Assembly: GCA_963820185.1 (NCBI GenBank)
Contig: CAWFYV010000005.1
Coordinates: 62,001-126,000 of the forward strand
Source: Aquilonibacter sp963820185
GTDB lineage: Bacteria > Vulcanimicrobiota > Vulcanimicrobiia > Vulcanimicrobiales > Vulcanimicrobiaceae
Length of the DNA: 64,000 nucleotides
Direction: 5' to 3'
In this document: positions 1 through 7,552 of the stretch, one piece after another
Position numbering within the stretch: the first letter of the stretch is position 1
Layout of the letters: every line of letters begins with the position of its first letter
Translations under genes and position numbers: made by a program
Notes under the pieces: generated by a model
What the model saw: only the letters and a program-made list of their open reading frames with translations
The model's database searches: none
Told to the model about the DNA's origin: nothing

Positions 1-31
1 CGCGTAGATTATCCGATCACTCAAATCGGGT

Positions 32-51
32 GTGAATTTGTTTAAATTCAC
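32..51 (+). promoter_or_regulatory. 8-bp inverted repeat upstream of the first gene
   Basis: The arms GTGAATTT (32-39) and AAATTCAC (44-51) are perfectly complementary around a 4-base centre. They lie directly before the first membrane-protein gene, in an AT-rich patch within GC-rich sequence. This could be an operator or part of a promoter. The window starts too close to judge further. Confidence 0.35.
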
Positions 52-69
52 GAAATGAGGCTGTATATG

Positions 70-717
70 ATGGCCCTGGTTTCTGCACGTCCTGCACAGC
101 GCTGGCTCTCGCTAGAACACCTTCGTGCCCGCGCTACCGAGCTCTATGCGATCCTCGCATGGCTCCACGTTCCCGCGGTTGCGGCCATCGCGCTCGTCGC
201 GCACAGCGCTTGGGTCACACCCACTGCGACATTAGCGGCGGTCGCCCTTGTCGCCACCGCTTGTGCCCGCTACATGAAAGACGGCATCGCGCAGCGCTCG
301 ATCATGGCGCTCGCACTGACGCTCGGCCCGATTGCGTTCGGCTGGGCCGGCTTCGCGACGGTTGATACGTCGCTCTACTTCTTCGCGGTGATTGCGATGC
401 TGGTCGGCTACGTCGACTGGCGCCCGATCATCATCTCGGCGAGTGCGGCCGCGTTCAACGCGGTGCTGCTCTCCCTCGCCGCCTCGGATATCGTCTTCCC
501 GGCTGAAGGCATGAACAGCTTCGTGATCCAGGGCATCTGCCTGCTCGCCGAACTGATCGTGCTCATCAGCATCACGAACGCGCTGCAACGGCTCTTCTCG
601 AACGTCGACGACTTCATGGAGTTCACCATGAAAGAAACAGCTGAGGCCCTCGCCGGCGAGATGCACGAGAAAGCGCGTCTGCAAGCCGAACTCCACAAAC
701 TCCGCGCGACCGCATAA
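70..717 (+). CDS. MCP-type membrane sensor-domain protein, copy 1 (no output domain)
   Basis: This integral membrane protein of about 215 residues has six or so hydrophobic segments and a short charged, coiled-coil-like C-terminal tail. It is a paralogue of the gene at 828-1523. The core with YFF and YVDWRPI resembles the membrane sensing region found in front of some chemotaxis receptors and GGDEF proteins, but no methyl-accepting or enzymatic output domain follows. Copy 1 has lost the His-His pair that copy 2 keeps after the WRPI motif. I chose the ATG at 70 because it aligns with the start of copy 2 and has GAGG at 57-60. The ATG at 55 lacks a Shine-Dalgarno and sits next to the inverted repeat. 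Ligand and role are unknown. Confidence 0.7.
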   Translation: MALVSARPAQRWLSLEHLRARATELYAILAWLHVPAVAAIALVAHSAWVTPTATLAAVALVATACARYMKDGIAQRSIMALALTLGPIAFGWAGFATVDTSLYFFAVIAMLVGYVDWRPIIISASAAAFNAVLLSLAASDIVFPAEGMNSFVIQGICLLAELIVLISITNALQRLFSNVDDFMEFTMKETAEALAGEMHEKARLQAELHKLRATA

Positions 718-740
718 ATCGTACCACCACCCAACTCGTC

Positions 741-784
741 GGGATTCAACATGGCCTCCGGGCCGGTTGAATCCCGCGCTTTTA
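741..784 (+). terminator. Rho-independent terminator after copy 1
   Basis: GGGATTCAAC (741-750) pairs perfectly with GTTGAATCCC (766-775). An inner GGCC/GGCC stem (753-756 with 761-764) extends the hairpin. TTTT follows at 780-783. The stem-loop lies 24 bases after the stop codon of the first gene, so it probably separates transcription of the two paralogues. Confidence 0.7.
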
Positions 785-812
785 TCTGTTATCTCGCTTT
801 TATCTGTTATCT
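777..812 (+). repeat. Perfect tandem duplication of an 18-bp unit
   Basis: The unit CGCTTTTATCTGTTATCT occurs at 777-794 and again at 795-812 with no gap. The second copy ends directly before the AAGGAG Shine-Dalgarno (813-818) of the next gene. The duplication changes the distance between the terminator and the ribosome-binding site. It looks like a slippage or tandem-duplication product. Confidence 0.85.
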
Positions 813-827
813 AAGGAGAGACTTTTC

Positions 828-1523
828 GTGTCCGTACTCTTTGCCCGCCCCGCGAATCGTTCGCTCTCGCTCGCGAGTATTCGCGCGCGCGCGACACGGC
901 TCTACACGCTGATTGCGTGGCTGCACGTGCCAGCAGTGGCGCTGATCGCGCTCAATGCGCATAATGCGTGGCTTGCGCCCACGGCCTTTCTTGCGATCGT
1001 GGCGACCCTCGCGACGATCTGCGCCGCTACGATGAAGAATGGATTGCCGCTGCGTTCGATCATGGCGGTAGCGCTCACGCTCGCACCGATCGCCTTCGTC
1101 TACGCTGGGCGCGGCGCGCTGAGCGGCATCTCCGGACACGGCGACTGGCAAATCGACTATCATATGTACTTCTTCGCGATGTTCGCCATTCTCGTGGCCT
1201 ACGTCGATTGGCGCCCGATCGTCATCTCGGCCGGACTCACGGCCGTCCACCACCTGGCGCTCGACTTCATTCTTCCTGCGGGCGTCTTTCCGCAAGAGGG
1301 CCTCGACCGCGTCGCTCTGCACGCGCTCTGCGTCGTTGCCGAGTGCAGCGTGCTGATCTGGATCACCAACACGCTCGCCGCGCTGTTCAAGCGGGTTGAC
1401 GAAGTGATGGACTTCACAACAAAAGCGACGGCTGAGGCGATCAGCATGGAACTCGAAGAGAAGGCTGCGCTCCAAGCCCAGCTCGACGCCCTTCTCACAC
1501 AGACGGCACGCCGCGCCGGATGA
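828..1523 (+). CDS. MCP-type membrane sensor-domain protein, copy 2 (no output domain)
   Basis: This 231-residue membrane protein is paralogous to the upstream gene. It carries the fuller form of the sensor signature: YHMYFF, then YVDWRPIVIS, then a His-His pair and a conserved acidic/Pro segment. In related receptors this membrane domain sits N-terminal to signalling domains. Here only a short helical tail rich in Glu, Lys and Gln follows. GTG at 828 is supported by AAGGAG at 813-818. The stop codon overlaps the next start (ATGA at 1520-1523), so translation is probably coupled to the DUF3343 gene. A stand-alone sensor or adaptor role is inference. Confidence 0.7.
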   Translation: MSVLFARPANRSLSLASIRARATRLYTLIAWLHVPAVALIALNAHNAWLAPTAFLAIVATLATICAATMKNGLPLRSIMAVALTLAPIAFVYAGRGALSGISGHGDWQIDYHMYFFAMFAILVAYVDWRPIVISAGLTAVHHLALDFILPAGVFPQEGLDRVALHALCVVAECSVLIWITNTLAALFKRVDEVMDFTTKATAEAISMELEEKAALQAQLDALLTQTARRAG

Positions 1524-1747
1524 GCGCAGCGATTACCGGCGTGGTTCTTTACTTCGGAACCAATGCCGATACGATGATTGCCGGCAAAACGCTCCGCGAT
1601 GCGAATATCGAGTCGCGGATGATTCCCAAGCCCGCCGGGATTAGTTCCGAGGCGAATCTCGTTCTTAAGATCGCAAGCGAACTGGAAACGCTCGCAACAC
1701 GTGCGCTCTCCGGTGCCGGCATTGCGCTTCAGGGCGTGATTAAGTAG
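1520..1747 (+). CDS. DUF3343-like small protein without the expected cysteine
   Basis: This 75-residue protein matches the DUF3343 pattern: an N-terminal strand, then a helix with a KTLRDANIE-like segment, then IPKPAGISS followed by a helix. DUF3343 members are proposed selenium/sulfur carriers and normally have a Ser-x-Cys-Gly around the position where this protein reads SSEANL. No cysteine is present anywhere in the chain, so a thiol-carrier role is doubtful. It overlaps the upstream sensor gene by 4 bases and was probably recruited as a partner of that membrane protein. Confidence 0.55.
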   Translation: MSAAITGVVLYFGTNADTMIAGKTLRDANIESRMIPKPAGISSEANLVLKIASELETLATRALSGAGIALQGVIK

Positions 1748-1750
1748 CGG

Positions 1751-2224
1751 CTATTGTGCTTGCGCGGGTTGCGCGGGTGACGCTTCGCCGATACCGGGTG
1801 TCATTACCGCAATCCGCGCCATGCGCGCATCGTAGGAGGCATGTACGCCGAATGCGCGCGCAATTGCGCGCAATCCGATCATCACGCGGCCCCGCACGCG
1901 AAACGGTGCGTGCTCCAGCGTCAGCGGCATCCCGTTGACGGTTGCGTGCACGTCACCGACGTGCAGACGAACGGATTGCCCGCCGCGTACGATATAGACA
2001 TTCGTACCGTCAACGTTCGTCTGCGCGCCGAGCGCATCGGCGAGCGTGCGCACGGGCACGTAGACATGATTGCCCGCTCCCGCAACCGGCGGAACGTCGC
2101 TTGCGACGAATTCGCCGTCAACCACCATGTCGATCGGCCGCGAAAATGCAACGAACGTCGATGCCGTCATAGCGACGACGGCAGTAAGGACGAACAGGCG
2201 GAGCGAGGGCCGGCGATAGGTCAT
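1751..2224 (-). CDS. Secreted copper-amine-oxidase N-terminal-domain-like protein
   Basis: This 157-residue protein has a signal peptide or membrane anchor (hydrophobic residues about 9-27) and then a repeat typical of the copper amine oxidase N1-like domain: VDGEFV, a loop, then YVPVRTLADALGA, and later MIGLRAIARAFG. These domains are wall- or periplasm-facing modules found in many terrabacteria and have no oxidase activity by themselves. The C-terminus is Pro/Ala/Gln-rich. It overlaps the end of ispG by 4 bases (ATGA at 2221-2224), so it is co-transcribed with the isoprenoid gene. The function is unknown. Confidence 0.75.
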   Translation of the reverse strand: MTYRRPSLRLFVLTAVVAMTASTFVAFSRPIDMVVDGEFVASDVPPVAGAGNHVYVPVRTLADALGAQTNVDGTNVYIVRGGQSVRLHVGDVHATVNGMPLTLEHAPFRVRGRVMIGLRAIARAFGVHASYDARMARIAVMTPGIGEASPAQPAQAQ

Positions 2225-3363
2225 GACACGCTTGTGATCTCATTTGCGTAGGCGGGGTATTTCTCGGCGATTACCTTCTCTATCTCTAAGCGTAACATGC
2301 CCAACAGTTCACTTTCGGGATAGGTGCCGACCAACTCGCCGGCGCGATAGATCGCGCCCTTCCCCTTGCCGCCCGCGACGCCGACATCTGCCATCTTCGA
2401 TTCGCCGGGCCCGTTGACCACGCAGCCCATCACTGCGACTTTCACCGGGGCGCTGTACTCTTTGGCGATCGCTTCGACCGCGCGGCCCAATTCGAGCACC
2501 GAGATCTCGGCGCGCCCACACGACGGACACGCGGTTATCTCAAAGCCTTTTTCACGCAGCCCAAGCGATTTGAGGATCGACCAGCACACCGGTACTTCTT
2601 CGATCGGGTCGTCGGCAAGAGAAACACGGATCGTATCGCCGATGCCTTCGTAGAGCAGAATGCCGAGGCCAATCGACGACTTGATCGTGCCGTCGCGCAG
2701 CATGCCGGCTTCGGTGATGCCGAGGTGCAGTGCGTACGGTGTATTGCGCTCGCGGAGTGTCTTGTCGGCGAGGCGGTATGCGTCAACGGTCGTGTTGACG
2801 TCGTGCGCCTTGAGCGAAATTGCAATATCGGTGTGGCCGTGCTCTTCGAGCATTTCAACATGACGCAACGCCGAGAGCACCATCGCTTCTGCCGTGTGGC
2901 CGAGCGTCTTCTCGAGATCGGGCGCAAGCGAACCCATGTTGACGCCCACGCGAATCGGAATCTCACGCGCTTTTGCGGCCGTCACGACCTCGGCGACCTT
3001 TTTGGGATCGCGAATGTTCCCCGGATTCAAACGCAGCTTCGCCACGCCGGCTTCGATTGCGGCCAGCGCCATCTTATGATCGAAGTGGATGTCGGCAACG
3101 ATCGGTACCGGCGAACGGTAGACGATCGACGGGAGACCTGCAGCGTCGGGCGGGTCTTTGACCGTCACACGCACGACCTCGCAGCCTTCCATTGCGAGTG
3201 CGTAGATCTGCGTCAGCGTGGCATCGGCGTCAGCCGTATCGGTCGTCGTCATCGACTGCACGACGACGGGATGATCGCCACCGATCCACACGCTCTTCGC
3301 GTCGGATTTGCCGGTCTTGTTCTGCAGGAAGATCGGATTCGATTTGCGCCGGAGGCGAATCAC
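2221..3363 (-). CDS. ispG: 4-hydroxy-3-methylbut-2-enyl diphosphate synthase (flavodoxin/ferredoxin)
   Basis: IspG (GcpE) converts MEcPP to HMBPP, the penultimate step of the MEP isoprenoid pathway. At 380 residues it has the usual length for the two-domain bacterial form. The N-terminal TIM-barrel half carries VQSMTTTDT and DIHFDHKMA. The C-terminal half has the iron-sulfur ligands in ACPSCGRAE and MGCVVNGPGE. In many terrabacteria ispG directly follows dxr-rseP; here about 8 kb of unrelated genes separate it from rseP. It is the last core gene of the operon before the CuAO-N-like protein. Confidence 0.97.
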   Translation of the reverse strand: MIRLRRKSNPIFLQNKTGKSDAKSVWIGGDHPVVVQSMTTTDTADADATLTQIYALAMEGCEVVRVTVKDPPDAAGLPSIVYRSPVPIVADIHFDHKMALAAIEAGVAKLRLNPGNIRDPKKVAEVVTAAKAREIPIRVGVNMGSLAPDLEKTLGHTAEAMVLSALRHVEMLEEHGHTDIAISLKAHDVNTTVDAYRLADKTLRERNTPYALHLGITEAGMLRDGTIKSSIGLGILLYEGIGDTIRVSLADDPIEEVPVCWSILKSLGLREKGFEITACPSCGRAEISVLELGRAVEAIAKEYSAPVKVAVMGCVVNGPGESKMADVGVAGGKGKGAIYRAGELVGTYPESELLGMLRLEIEKVIAEKYPAYANEITSVS

Positions 3364-3435
3364 GGTTAGGGCCTCAAAGAAAAATAACTGCCAGCGTTCA
3401 CCTTTTCCGTATTACGCACCCGGGGTTCCGAATCC

Positions 3436-4327
3436 TCAGCCGCCGGCAGCTCGTATCTCATTGCCCACCGCAAGGAGGCTCTCAGTTTCTTCGACCGACA
3501 ACGGCCCGGCCTCCAGCGCTTGCATTGCCGCGTTCGACCTCGTCGCGGCTACGTGGGCCGGTCAGAACGACATCTACTGATGGGTTACTCAGAGCCCAGC
3601 GATAGAGGTTCTGGAATGTCAGGACTCCCGGCGCCGAGCCGCCCGCGCCTCGAGAGATAATCCTTTTTACCCCATCGTGAGCTACGTTGAAAACGACGAT
3701 TCCGGGGCGGGAACTTTTCAGGTGCGGAAACACGTCGTCCTCGGCGCCGCGATGAGCAACGTTGTAACGAAGCATCAGCACGTCAAGGCGCGGGTCCGCC
3801 GAAATGGTAGCGGCGAGTTTTCGGTCATGTGTAGAAACCCCAACGCTCCTGGCATAACCGCGGTTCCTGAGGTCGTGCTCGACCTCTGAATTAACCCGCA
3901 GCATATTGTCCACAAATTTTCGCACGGTCCCCACATCGTCGTCGTCCACAAGCCCGCGAGCGCGATCGAGCAGGCGATCGACCGGCGCGCTTGCCGTCAC
4001 CCATCCCCACTGAAACACATCCACGTGATCCATACGCCACGAAACAAGTTGGTCGGCCAGAACGGCCGCTACTTTTTCAGGATCGCAAATGTAGGTGCAA
4101 GCGACGAACACGATCTCGCCACGCCGTGAGGAATCGCCCCCCCAAAGTCGTCTGATCGTCGGCCAGGTCCTGCTGTACGTAACAGCGTGTAGGTCAGACG
4201 ATTGAAATATGTAATTGATTCCCAACGACACCGCGTATTCCAGATCGTCGCCACTGAGTCCATTGCCGCAGCCTATCCCTATCCGGCATACGTTGAAGTC
4301 CGATCTTCCAAGCTTGACAAGCTTCAT
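3436..4327 (-). CDS. Degenerate aldo/keto reductase-like protein (C-terminal frameshift)
   Basis: The fold signature is clear: N-terminal KLGRSDFNV, GINYI, later RYNVAHRGAEDDVFPHL, then WALSNPSV and TGPRSRDEVER. The catalytic tetrad appears lost. The usual Asp-Thr-Ala after GIN(Y/F) reads FQSSD, the usual lysine segment reads VFVACTY, and the usual QxH reads FQWGW. The open frame stops at 3482, but a single-base shift near 3520 restores a typical family tail (ALEAGPLSVEETESLL) ending at 3436, so the true span is longer. ATG at 4327 is preferred over the upstream codon. It is divergent from larE across about 170 bases. It may bind a nucleotide or peptide without acting as a classical reductase. 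Confidence 0.7.
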
Positions 4328-4496
4328 TACCAATCCGCTCTTTAGCTATTTTCCTTAGGAAACACATGAGATGGCGCGAGGCGAGCTCAAGCCTGCCGGG
4401 ACCCCCCACCAGGAAGTCCGGCGAGGGAAATCCACGAGCACTCAAAACATCTCTCCGCTACGCCTTCCATACGTCCTAGTCACGGGGCCTTCGCCC

Positions 4497-5300
4497 ATGA
4501 GAACCTTGTCCTTGAAACAAAAAGAGACGGCGGTCCGAAAAGGGATCCGATCTACGGGCCGTGCCCTAGTCGCTTATTCGGGAGGGATCGATTCCTCTCT
4601 AGTCTTGAGGTTTGCTGCCGAGGAGCTTGGCGACCGCGTTGTGGCAGTTACGGGCGTTTCTCCAAGCCTACCTTCAGATGAGCTCGCGCACATACAGGCT
4701 TTTACGACCGAACTCGCCGTTGAACACCGCGTCTTAAGAACAACGGAACTCGATGACGAAAGATACGCTAGCAATCCCCCAAATAGATGCTTTTTTTGTA
4801 AGTCGCACTTGTACGACATGCTCGCAACCCTCGCAGATGATCTTCAGTTCGACACGATCTTCGACGGCTCGAATTACGATGATGACCCCGCGACGCGTCC
4901 GGGCATGAAGGCAGCCCTCGAGCACTCGATAGTGAGCCCTCTGCGTGCCGCCTTCGTTTCAAAGGCGGATGTGCGCCAACTCGCGAGACAGCTGGGCATT
5001 TCTTTCTGGGAGAAACCAGCCTCCCCGTGCCTCTCCTCGCGCGTTCCGCATGGCACACGGATCACCCCTGAGGTTCTCAGGCAGGTTGACGTAGCTGAGG
5101 CGGCCTTAAGGAATATTGGATTTTCGAATTTTCGCGTCCGATATCACCACGATCTGGCGCGCATCGAATTTCTCCAATCTGACATCGCTGATGCAATCAG
5201 CAGAGACCGAGCTGAGATCGTTAGCGCACTTAAGTTGGCCGGGTTTCGTCATGTCACGATTGATCTTGAGGGCTACCGCGATCCCTCGCCAGCACGATGA
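4497..5300 (+). CDS. larE: LarE-type ATP-dependent sulfur transferase
   Basis: LarE adenylates and then thiolates the pyridinium biscarboxylate intermediate of the nickel-pincer nucleotide (NPN) cofactor. The PP-loop SGGIDSS is at residues 28-34 and the family hallmark PASPCLSSR is near 173-181. Cys178 matches the position of the sacrificial cysteine of Lactiplantibacillus LarE. A second motif, NRCFFCK, supplies Cys98 and Cys101. A CxxC plus a third Cys is the pattern of LarE proteins thought to hold a [4Fe-4S] cluster and act catalytically. ATG 4497 gives the family length (267 residues); an in-frame ATG at 4371 adds 42 residues without homology. It runs convergently into larC. Confidence 0.88.
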   Translation: MRTLSLKQKETAVRKGIRSTGRALVAYSGGIDSSLVLRFAAEELGDRVVAVTGVSPSLPSDELAHIQAFTTELAVEHRVLRTTELDDERYASNPPNRCFFCKSHLYDMLATLADDLQFDTIFDGSNYDDDPATRPGMKAALEHSIVSPLRAAFVSKADVRQLARQLGISFWEKPASPCLSSRVPHGTRITPEVLRQVDVAEAALRNIGFSNFRVRYHHDLARIEFLQSDIADAISRDRAEIVSALKLAGFRHVTIDLEGYRDPSPAR

Positions 5301-5311
5301 TCACGCTCGGT

Positions 5312-6526
5312 TCATCCAATATCGCGTGCGCTGATTTCGGATTGGATGCGCTTCAGGAGTTCATTAAAAGGCTGTCCGGTTGATCGTGCGATGGCCGCAA
5401 CGTCCTCATATTCCAAAGACCATCTAGTGCTCCCGTCGTCGAGGCGTACGGACTTGACGCGCACATCGCCCTCAGGAGCAGCATGCTCCGAAAACGATCG
5501 CGGTAACCTGTATTTCCACTCGCGCCGCGCGCGAACACCTATCGTAGTAGTCTCCCGCATAATAGCGTTAGCAACGGCGTCCGCATCCTTCTGGTGAGCT
5601 GAAACGGAAAGGAGTGTGCCGATGCGGTTTTTCTTCATAAAGATAGGTGTACGCCAGACGTCGAGCGCCCCTTTTGCAAAGATGCGCTCTATCGCAACCT
5701 CGTAACCTTGTGGACTCATGTCGTCGATACCCGTTTCCATCACGACCACGTATTCCAAATTGGAGCGTTCATCTGACTCCACTTCGCCCACGATGACACG
5801 AGTGACGTTTGGAAACGGAAGCTCGCGAGACCCAGCTCCGTAACCGATCGCGTCGTATCGAATATTCGGTCTTGCTCCCACGTCTTCGACTAGTGTGGAG
5901 AGGAGCGCTGCGCCAGTCGGCGTCACGAGCTCGGCCTCGATGTCGATTGAAACCGTCGGCGCTCCTCGCATCATTTCTGCCGTAGCTGGTGGTGGATTGG
6001 GATACCTACCGTGCTGTGACACGATAGAACCATGGCCTACCGGATATGCCGAGCAGAATACCCTCTCGATTCCGAGAAGATCCAGCGCGATCGCGACACC
6101 GGCAATGTCTATTATCGCGTCGATTTGACCGACTTCGTGAAAATGAATATCGTCGATACTCATGCCGTGTACCTTCGCTTCGGCTGCACCCAGTCGCTCG
6201 TACACTTTCTGAGCCAATGCTACTTGGTTCGCAGTGAGATGCGACCTTTCGATCAGACTGAGAACTTCATGCAGTCGGCGGTGAGGATGTCGCTGCTGGT
6301 CGCCGTGCAGACGAAAGGTGTCATCCTCACCTGAGACACGCACGCTCAAATGCGTTGCCGCAATGCCTTGCCGGGTGATTTTCTCCGCGTGTAGAGACCA
6401 CTCTGAGACTTGGATTCCCCTGAGCGAGGCCTCTATCACGTTGAGGTCCGCGCCCGCATCGAGTAAAGCGCCCAGGATCATGTTGCCTGCGGCTCCGCCT
6501 ATCAGGTCGAAATATGCGACCTTCAT
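5312..6526 (-). CDS. larC: LarC-type nickel insertion protein (single-frame LarC1-LarC2)
   Basis: LarC is the CTP-dependent cyclometallase that inserts Ni into the thiolated pincer nucleotide. At 404 residues the protein is full length. The N-terminal half has MKVAYFDLIGGAAGNM, an HPHRRLHEV segment, DIHFHEVGQIDAIIDI and a proline-rich NPPPATAEM stretch. The C-terminal LarC2 half includes ETGIDDMSPQ and KKNRIGTLLSV. In some species the two halves join by ribosomal frameshifting; here they are one uninterrupted frame. Its start overlaps the stop of larB by 4 bases (ATGA at 6523-6526), indicating a larB-larC operon. It ends 12 bases from the convergent larE stop. Confidence 0.95.
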   Translation of the reverse strand: MKVAYFDLIGGAAGNMILGALLDAGADLNVIEASLRGIQVSEWSLHAEKITRQGIAATHLSVRVSGEDDTFRLHGDQQRHPHRRLHEVLSLIERSHLTANQVALAQKVYERLGAAEAKVHGMSIDDIHFHEVGQIDAIIDIAGVAIALDLLGIERVFCSAYPVGHGSIVSQHGRYPNPPPATAEMMRGAPTVSIDIEAELVTPTGAALLSTLVEDVGARPNIRYDAIGYGAGSRELPFPNVTRVIVGEVESDERSNLEYVVVMETGIDDMSPQGYEVAIERIFAKGALDVWRTPIFMKKNRIGTLLSVSAHQKDADAVANAIMRETTTIGVRARREWKYRLPRSFSEHAAPEGDVRVKSVRLDDGSTRWSLEYEDVAAIARSTGQPFNELLKRIQSEISARDIG

Positions 6527-7212
6527 CTTCTAGCTACGTTCATGATTTTATGAGCAAGCGCTGCGGCTCCGACACCATTGTCTATGTTCACAACCCCAAT
6601 TCCCGGGGCACATGACGACAGCATCGTAATCAACGCGGCGAACCCGCCTGAGGAGACGCCATATCCAACGCTGGTCGGCACAGCTATCACAGGCTTGCTG
6701 GTGATCCCAGCCACGACACTTGGCAGAGCGCCTTCCATGCCGGCAATAACAATGACGACGTCACACGCGTTAATGCTTTCGATCTGTGAGAGGAGCCGAT
6801 GAACGCCGGCGACGCCGACGTCGTTAAATTCCCTGACCGAATGACCTAGCGCTTCCAGAACGAACGATGCTTCGGCTGCTATAGGGATGTCGCTAGTACC
6901 GGCGCATACGAGCGCCGCCGTGGATCCGGTAGATTTTCTTCGGCCGAAACCCAGGCACGAGGAGGTCGCGTCGTAAGAGCATCCGCCGATTCTTTCCAAA
7001 ATGATCCCTGCCGTCTCGGGTGGGACCCGGGAGGCCAACGCAAATCCGCCCTGCTCGATCATTTCGCGCAGGATCGTCTCGATTTGTAGCGCGGTTTTTG
7101 TGGCGCCGTAAACGACTTCGGGGAAGCCTGTGCGCGCTTCGCGACCATGGTCAATACTAACGCCGTGCAGATTTGTCTGGTGACTAGGGTCTCCGTCGGA
7201 TCGGAGTTTCAT
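6523..7212 (-). CDS. larB: LarB-type pyridinium-3,5-biscarboxylate mononucleotide synthase
   Basis: LarB carboxylates and hydrolyses nicotinic acid adenine dinucleotide, the first step of NPN synthesis. The 229-residue protein has the LarB N-terminal signature RTGFPEVVYG, followed by an AIR-carboxylase (PurE)-like domain: GTSDIPIAAEA, DVGVAGVHRLL, VAGMEGALPSVVAG-like and VVNIDNGVGAA. The Cys in SSCAPG, near residue 201, sits where characterised LarB enzymes have their catalytic cysteine. It is transcribed with larC and diverges from the small peptide gene across 162 bases. No larA-like racemase lies in the window, so the consumer of the cofactor is not visible. Confidence 0.93.
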   Translation of the reverse strand: MKLRSDGDPSHQTNLHGVSIDHGREARTGFPEVVYGATKTALQIETILREMIEQGGFALASRVPPETAGIILERIGGCSYDATSSCLGFGRRKSTGSTAALVCAGTSDIPIAAEASFVLEALGHSVREFNDVGVAGVHRLLSQIESINACDVVIVIAGMEGALPSVVAGITSKPVIAVPTSVGYGVSSGGFAALITMLSSCAPGIGVVNIDNGVGAAALAHKIMNVARR

Positions 7213-7374
7213 GACGTAAATCGAAGTTTCATAAACGCACTTGGGACTTCCCGTGTCGGTTCGCCTAGTACATTCGGACTAGGTGCAGGAGCAGGTACGC
7301 GACTTATACGGCTAGAAGCGGATCGTCCGAAGACCACAACAACACCCATTTTGCACCTTATAAGGGAGTGAATA
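7213..7374 (+). promoter_or_regulatory. Divergent regulatory region between larB and the precursor peptide
   Basis: This 162-base spacer must hold the promoters of larB (minus) and the peptide gene (plus). Two symmetric elements are visible. CCTAGT (7264-7269) pairs with ACTAGG (7278-7283). The palindrome CCTTATAAGG (7356-7365) overlaps the AAGGGAG Shine-Dalgarno (7362-7368) of the peptide. Either could be a regulator site. I could not assign convincing -35/-10 boxes. Confidence 0.45.
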
Positions 7375-7539
7375 ATGCCTCAAGTTCTGGAAAAAGCCGA
7401 ACAGCTTGATTCACTTATCGAAGAGCTGAACCTTGTCATCGATCGTGCTCCTCGCCGCACCGCCGACACTCGCATGGAGTTCGAAACGTTCGATGTCACG
7501 CTTTCCTTCTACACCGAGGGAGCTCCCCCGGAAGCGTAA
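7375..7539 (+). CDS. Putative RiPP precursor peptide, 54 residues, no cysteine
   Basis: The ORF begins at ATG 7375 behind AAGGGAG (7362-7368) and ends at TAA 7537-7539. The first about 22 residues form an amphipathic helix rich in Glu and Leu (VLEKAEQLDSLIEELNLVI), typical of a leader. An Arg-rich linker (RAPRRT) follows, then ETFDVTLSFYTEGAPPEA at the C-terminus. The FDVTLSF segment loosely recalls the F-D-x-D type motifs of LanB substrates. Candidate modification residues in the last half are Thr29, Thr32, Thr38, Thr42, Ser44 and Thr47. There is no Cys, so lanthionine or azole chemistry using internal cysteine is not possible. Small size, strong ribosome-binding site and position upstream of a lanB support the precursor assignment. 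Confidence 0.72.
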   Translation: MPQVLEKAEQLDSLIEELNLVIDRAPRRTADTRMEFETFDVTLSFYTEGAPPEA

Positions 7540-7552
7540 AGCATGGATGGCT

